Below are positions 60,854 to 64,000 of a stretch of DNA of 64,000 nucleotides, piece by piece. The notes beneath the pieces are model-generated. The model saw only the letters and a list, made by a program, of their open reading frames with translations, made no database searches and was not told the DNA's origin. Position 1 is the first letter of the stretch, and each line of letters starts with the position of its first letter. Source of the DNA: Solibacter sp039934035 (GTDB lineage: Bacteria; Acidobacteriota; Terriglobia; Bryobacterales; Bryobacteraceae); assembly GCA_039934035.1 (NCBI GenBank), contig JBDTMZ010000104.1, positions 53,761 to 117,760 on the forward strand, in the 5' to 3' direction. The position numbers and the translations under genes were made by a program.

Positions 60854-61193
60854 CCAAGATCTCCGGTGGAATCCCGCCGAACCCGCACACCACATCGAGA
60901 CACGGATCACCTATGCCCCCGACGGCACCATCCGGACGGATGACGTCGCATTTACGAGCCAGCTCAATGACGTGTTGAATCTCAATCTGCCGCAGATTAA
61001 GAATAACCGGAAGAGTGTACTGACGGCGCTGCTCGATTGGTGGCAGGCCGAGAGGAATAGGCTCCATGGTCCGCTGCCCAAGGAGCGGATTGAGCGGGAA
61101 ATAGATCTGCGTACCAACGGTGCTGGTAACCTCTTGCCCTATTGCCAGGTTGCCGTCTGGTGGTTGGGCCAGAAACTCGCGAGGATGCCTTGA
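60748..61193 (+). pseudogene. PtuB/TIGR02646-like HNH protein, 3' half fused to hsdS
   Basis: In the frame ending at the TGA 61191-61193 the sequence is typical of the C-terminal half of TIGR02646/PtuB-like proteins: FPAAQLTYRNLLASCLGGHG, HCDSKKGDQDLRWNP, LNDVLNLNLPQIKNNRKSVL and RTNGAGNLLPYCQVAVWWLG. The N-terminal half with the HNH histidines is missing, and homology begins exactly where HsdS homology stops. A deletion probably removed the end of hsdS, possibly an ATPase gene, and the start of this gene. Its stop overlaps hsdR (TGATG). Confidence 0.65.
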
Positions 61194-64000
61194 TGAACCA
61201 AGCCAGACACTCTGAGTTCGCCTTCGAGACTGTTATTGAGGCTCACCTGCTGTCCAATGGCTACGTGCGTGTAGCCGATGATAAATTCGACCGGGAACGC
61301 GCCATCTTTCCCGAAGTCGTGCTCGACTTCATTCGCGACACTCAGCCGAAGGAATGGGCAAAGCTGGAGGCGCTGCATGGCGATAAGACAGGAGAGCAAA
61401 TCCTCGGTGACCTCTGCAAGTGGATGGACACCAACGGCTCGCTCGCCACCCTACGGCATGGGTTCAAGTGCTATGGCCGCACCCTCCATGTCGCCTACTT
61501 CAAAGCCGCGCACGAACTAAATCCGGAATTGGAGGCTCGCTACGCAGCAAATCAATTGGGGTTGACGCGTCAGCTGCATTTCTCGACCCGGTCCGAGAAA
61601 TCTCTCGACGTCACGTTAAGCCTCAACGGAATTCCTATCGCTACTGTAGAGTTGAAAAATCCACTGACGGGGCAGACTATCGAGGATGCGCGCCGTCAAT
61701 ACCAACGCGACCGCGACCCGCGCGAGCCAATCTTTGAGTTCAAACTACGTACCCTCGTGCACTTTGCCGTGGACACTGAAGCGGTATTAATGACAACGCG
61801 CCTGGCGGGGGGAGCTACGCAGTTCTTGCCCTTTAATAAAGGTTTGGATGAGGGCGCCGGAAATCCTCCTGATCCCGCTGGCCGTAACTATCGTACAGCC
61901 TATCTGTGGGAACAGGTGCTGCAGAGAGATAGCCTTCTTGATCTTCTCGCCCGATTTATCCACCTGCAGATCGAAGACAAGCACGATGATCAGGGCCGCA
62001 AGGTCAAGAAAGAGACGATGATCTTTCCGCGTTACCACCAGCTGCGGGCGGTACGCAAACTCGTTAATGCCGCACGCACTGAAGGCGTCGGCAGCAACTA
62101 CCTTGTTGAGCACTCTGCCGGCAGCGGTAAAAGCAATACGATTGGCTGGCTCACTCACCGATTAGCGTCATTGCACGACAGTGACAACCGGCGCGTGTTC
62201 GATAGTGTGATTGTGGTCACTGACAGGGTGGTACTCGACCAGCAACTGCAGGACACCATCTACCAGTTCGAACACAAGCGCGGTGTGGTGCAGAGAATTG
62301 ATGAAAGCTCCAGACAGCTCGCCGAGGCACTCGAAAATGCGGTTCCTGTAATAATCACGACGCTGCAGAAGTTTCCATTCGTCTCGCGACAGCTCGTAAA
62401 GATGGCGGAGGAGCGTGGCGAACAGGGCTTGGGCACGCTCACTACGCGGCGCTGTGCCGTTGTGATCGATGAGGCGCATAGTTCTCAAGGCGGAGAGAGC
62501 TCAACTGATTTGAAAGAGGTGCTGGGTGGCGAAGGTCTGCGGCAGGAGGCGTCGAGTAGGGCTGCCGAAGAAGGTCTGACCGATATGGAGGAGCTCTTTC
62601 GGAGTATGGCCAAACGCGGACGGCAGGCGAACCTGAGCTTTTTCGCGTTCACGGCCACGCCAAAGCACAAGACTCTCGCCGTATTCGGACGCAAGGGTGA
62701 GCCGGCCGATCGGTATACAATGCGGCAGGCGATCGAGGAGGGGTTTATTCTCGATGTGCTGAAGCACTACACGACCTACGCGACGTATTTCAAGCTTCTC
62801 AAGTCCTGCGACGACGACCCGAATGTCGAACGGAAGAAAGCGGCGAAGGCACTAGCACGCTTCATGAAGTTGCATCCCCACAACATCGCCCAAAAAACCG
62901 AAGTGATGGTGGAGCATTTCAACACGATGACGCGCCATAAGATCGGTGGTCGGGCGAAGGCCATGGTTGTTACGGGCTCTCGTCTGGAGGCAGTTCGTTA
63001 TAAGCAGAGTTTTGACCGCTATATCGAGGAGAAGGGGTATTCGATCAAGTCACTCGTCGCCTTTTCCGGGACTGTGCAAGACGACAAAATTGCAGACGTG
63101 ACGTACACAGAGGAAGGCATGAACTATGGCATTCGCCAGAAGGAGCTGCCCGAGAAGTTCTCCTCTCAGGAATACCAGGTACTCCTAGTTGCTGAAAAAT
63201 ACCAGACGGGCTTCGACCAACCTTTGCTGCACACGATGTACGTTGATAAACGGCTCGCCGGTATTCAGGCGGTGCAGACGCTGTCGCGCCTGAACCGTAT
63301 TCATCCATTGAAGGAAGACACATTTGTCCTGGATTTTGTCAACGACAGGGACGAGATCCGCAACGCCTTCAAGACCTATTTCGAGGGCGCTGAGATGGGT
63401 GAGGAGGTGGACCCGTCGCGTTTGTACCAGATCAAAGGGGAACTGGACGCAACCGGCATCTATCTTTCTGAAGAGGTCGCGCGTTTTTGTGATGTCTACT
63501 TCAAGCCAAAGCAGAAGCAGAGCGTGCTAGATCACCAGACCATGAACGCAGCCCTTGATCCTGCTGTTTCGCGCTTCACCGTCCGGCAACGCGATGACGA
63601 GAGCGCTGCGGAGGAGTGGCGAGGGAAACTTCAGGCGTTCCGCAATTTGTACGGCTTTCTCAGTCAGGTGATCCCCTACCAAGACTCCGAGCTGGAGCGT
63701 CTCTACGTCTTTCTCAGACACCTAGGCGCCAAGCTGCCACGTCGCAAAACTGGCACCGCCTACCAGTTCGATGATGAGGTACGGCTTGAATATTACCGCC
63801 TACAGAAGATCAGCGAGGGCTCTATCTCGCTACGGGACGGTGCTGCGCAGAGGCTCGATGGGCCGACCGAAGTCGGAAGTGGCATAGAACGGCAACAATC
63901 GATGGCCCTCTCGCAGTTGATTGATGTCGTTAACGAGCGGTTCGGTATGCAAGGCCTCGGAGCAGTTTTCGCGGATGAGCTTCAGATAGGGTTCCCACAT
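61193..64000 (+). CDS. hsdR: HsdR type I restriction subunit (runs off the window end)
   Basis: 936 codons are open from ATG 61193 to the last base. N-terminal nuclease domain with LNGIPIATVELKNPLTGQTI (the ExK motif) and QYQRDRDP. SF2 translocase with Walker A SAGSGKSNT, DEAH box VVIDEAHSSQGGES, FFAFTATPKHKTL and the late helicase motif GIQAVQTLSRLNRIHP. It cuts and translocates DNA in complex with HsdM and HsdS. No lesion is visible in this gene, which contrasts with its deleted partners. A stop codon was not reached. Confidence 0.93.
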   Translation, partial: MNQARHSEFAFETVIEAHLLSNGYVRVADDKFDRERAIFPEVVLDFIRDTQPKEWAKLEALHGDKTGEQILGDLCKWMDTNGSLATLRHGFKCYGRTLHVAYFKAAHELNPELEARYAANQLGLTRQLHFSTRSEKSLDVTLSLNGIPIATVELKNPLTGQTIEDARRQYQRDRDPREPIFEFKLRTLVHFAVDTEAVLMTTRLAGGATQFLPFNKGLDEGAGNPPDPAGRNYRTAYLWEQVLQRDSLLDLLARFIHLQIEDKHDDQGRKVKKETMIFPRYHQLRAVRKLVNAARTEGVGSNYLVEHSAGSGKSNTIGWLTHRLASLHDSDNRRVFDSVIVVTDRVVLDQQLQDTIYQFEHKRGVVQRIDESSRQLAEALENAVPVIITTLQKFPFVSRQLVKMAEERGEQGLGTLTTRRCAVVIDEAHSSQGGESSTDLKEVLGGEGLRQEASSRAAEEGLTDMEELFRSMAKRGRQANLSFFAFTATPKHKTLAVFGRKGEPADRYTMRQAIEEGFILDVLKHYTTYATYFKLLKSCDDDPNVERKKAAKALARFMKLHPHNIAQKTEVMVEHFNTMTRHKIGGRAKAMVVTGSRLEAVRYKQSFDRYIEEKGYSIKSLVAFSGTVQDDKIADVTYTEEGMNYGIRQKELPEKFSSQEYQVLLVAEKYQTGFDQPLLHTMYVDKRLAGIQAVQTLSRLNRIHPLKEDTFVLDFVNDRDEIRNAFKTYFEGAEMGEEVDPSRLYQIKGELDATGIYLSEEVARFCDVYFKPKQKQSVLDHQTMNAALDPAVSRFTVRQRDDESAAEEWRGKLQAFRNLYGFLSQVIPYQDSELERLYVFLRHLGAKLPRRKTGTAYQFDDEVRLEYYRLQKISEGSISLRDGAAQRLDGPTEVGSGIERQQSMALSQLIDVVNERFGMQGLGAVFADELQIGFPH

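Noticed and set aside
60717..61193. A complete small gene between hsdS and hsdR
   Set aside because: The frame opens inside hsdS without a ribosome site, and family similarity covers only the C-terminal half of TIGR02646-like proteins.

Overview
The window looks like chromosome of an acidobacterium of the Solibacter/Bryobacter type. The evidence is a secreted multihaem protein ending in the Solibacter-typical TIGR03437 domain, a very large Oar-like TonB-dependent receptor, Tat-exported Gfo/Idh/MocA oxidoreductases, a secreted type-B carboxylesterase, and a regulator with an N-terminal domain typical of Acidobacteria. The assignment rests on family recognition only.

Layout. 0-5 kb: two NarX/NarL-type histidine kinase/response regulator modules (the first kinase is cut by the window edge), an HlyD-type adaptor and a lone receiver protein. 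5-9 kb: a small operon (exported peptide, winged-helix protein, two DUF5985 membrane proteins), a DUF389 membrane protein and a baeRF release-factor-like protein. 9-31 kb: secreted catabolism and respiration. This holds a translationally coupled arylsulfotransferase/sulfatase pair, a GH92 mannosidase, an IS630 remnant, an operon of dihaem peroxidase, haem-binding protein and nine-haem cytochrome, a broken GH97 gene, the TonB receptor, a TPR protein, a DUF362/unknown pair and a CBM9-like protein. 31-39 kb: a carboxylesterase, a membrane regulator and two oxidoreductases. 39-40 kb: a decayed plasmid segment (frameshifted RepA end, broken HigB toxin, intact HigA antitoxin).

40.8-48.7 kb is a coherent divergent cluster built around a CarH/LitR-type B12 photoreceptor. 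One arm encodes CarH, DUF1475, DUF2062, a DUF1295 reductase and a CFA-type methyltransferase, chained by 4-bp stop/start overlaps. The other arm encodes a fatty-acid desaturase, an FAD oxidoreductase, a DUF1365 protein and a second CFA-type methyltransferase. The bidirectional promoter carries two facing pairs of 11-bp-spaced repeats, the geometry expected of a CarH operator. I infer light-induced modification of membrane fatty acids. PepSY proteins and a UDP-glucuronate decarboxylase follow.

From about 52.4 kb to the end lies a probable genomic island. It starts at a tRNA 3'-end fragment (att-like) and holds a HEPN-domain protein, an HNH-like protein, several unknown genes, a 160-nt nested inverted repeat, a RAMA-domain protein and a type I restriction locus. 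The locus is strikingly damaged: HsdM has lost its whole methyltransferase core in frame, HsdS has lost its second half and is joined to the tail of a PtuB/TIGR02646-like HNH gene, yet HsdR is open to the window edge.
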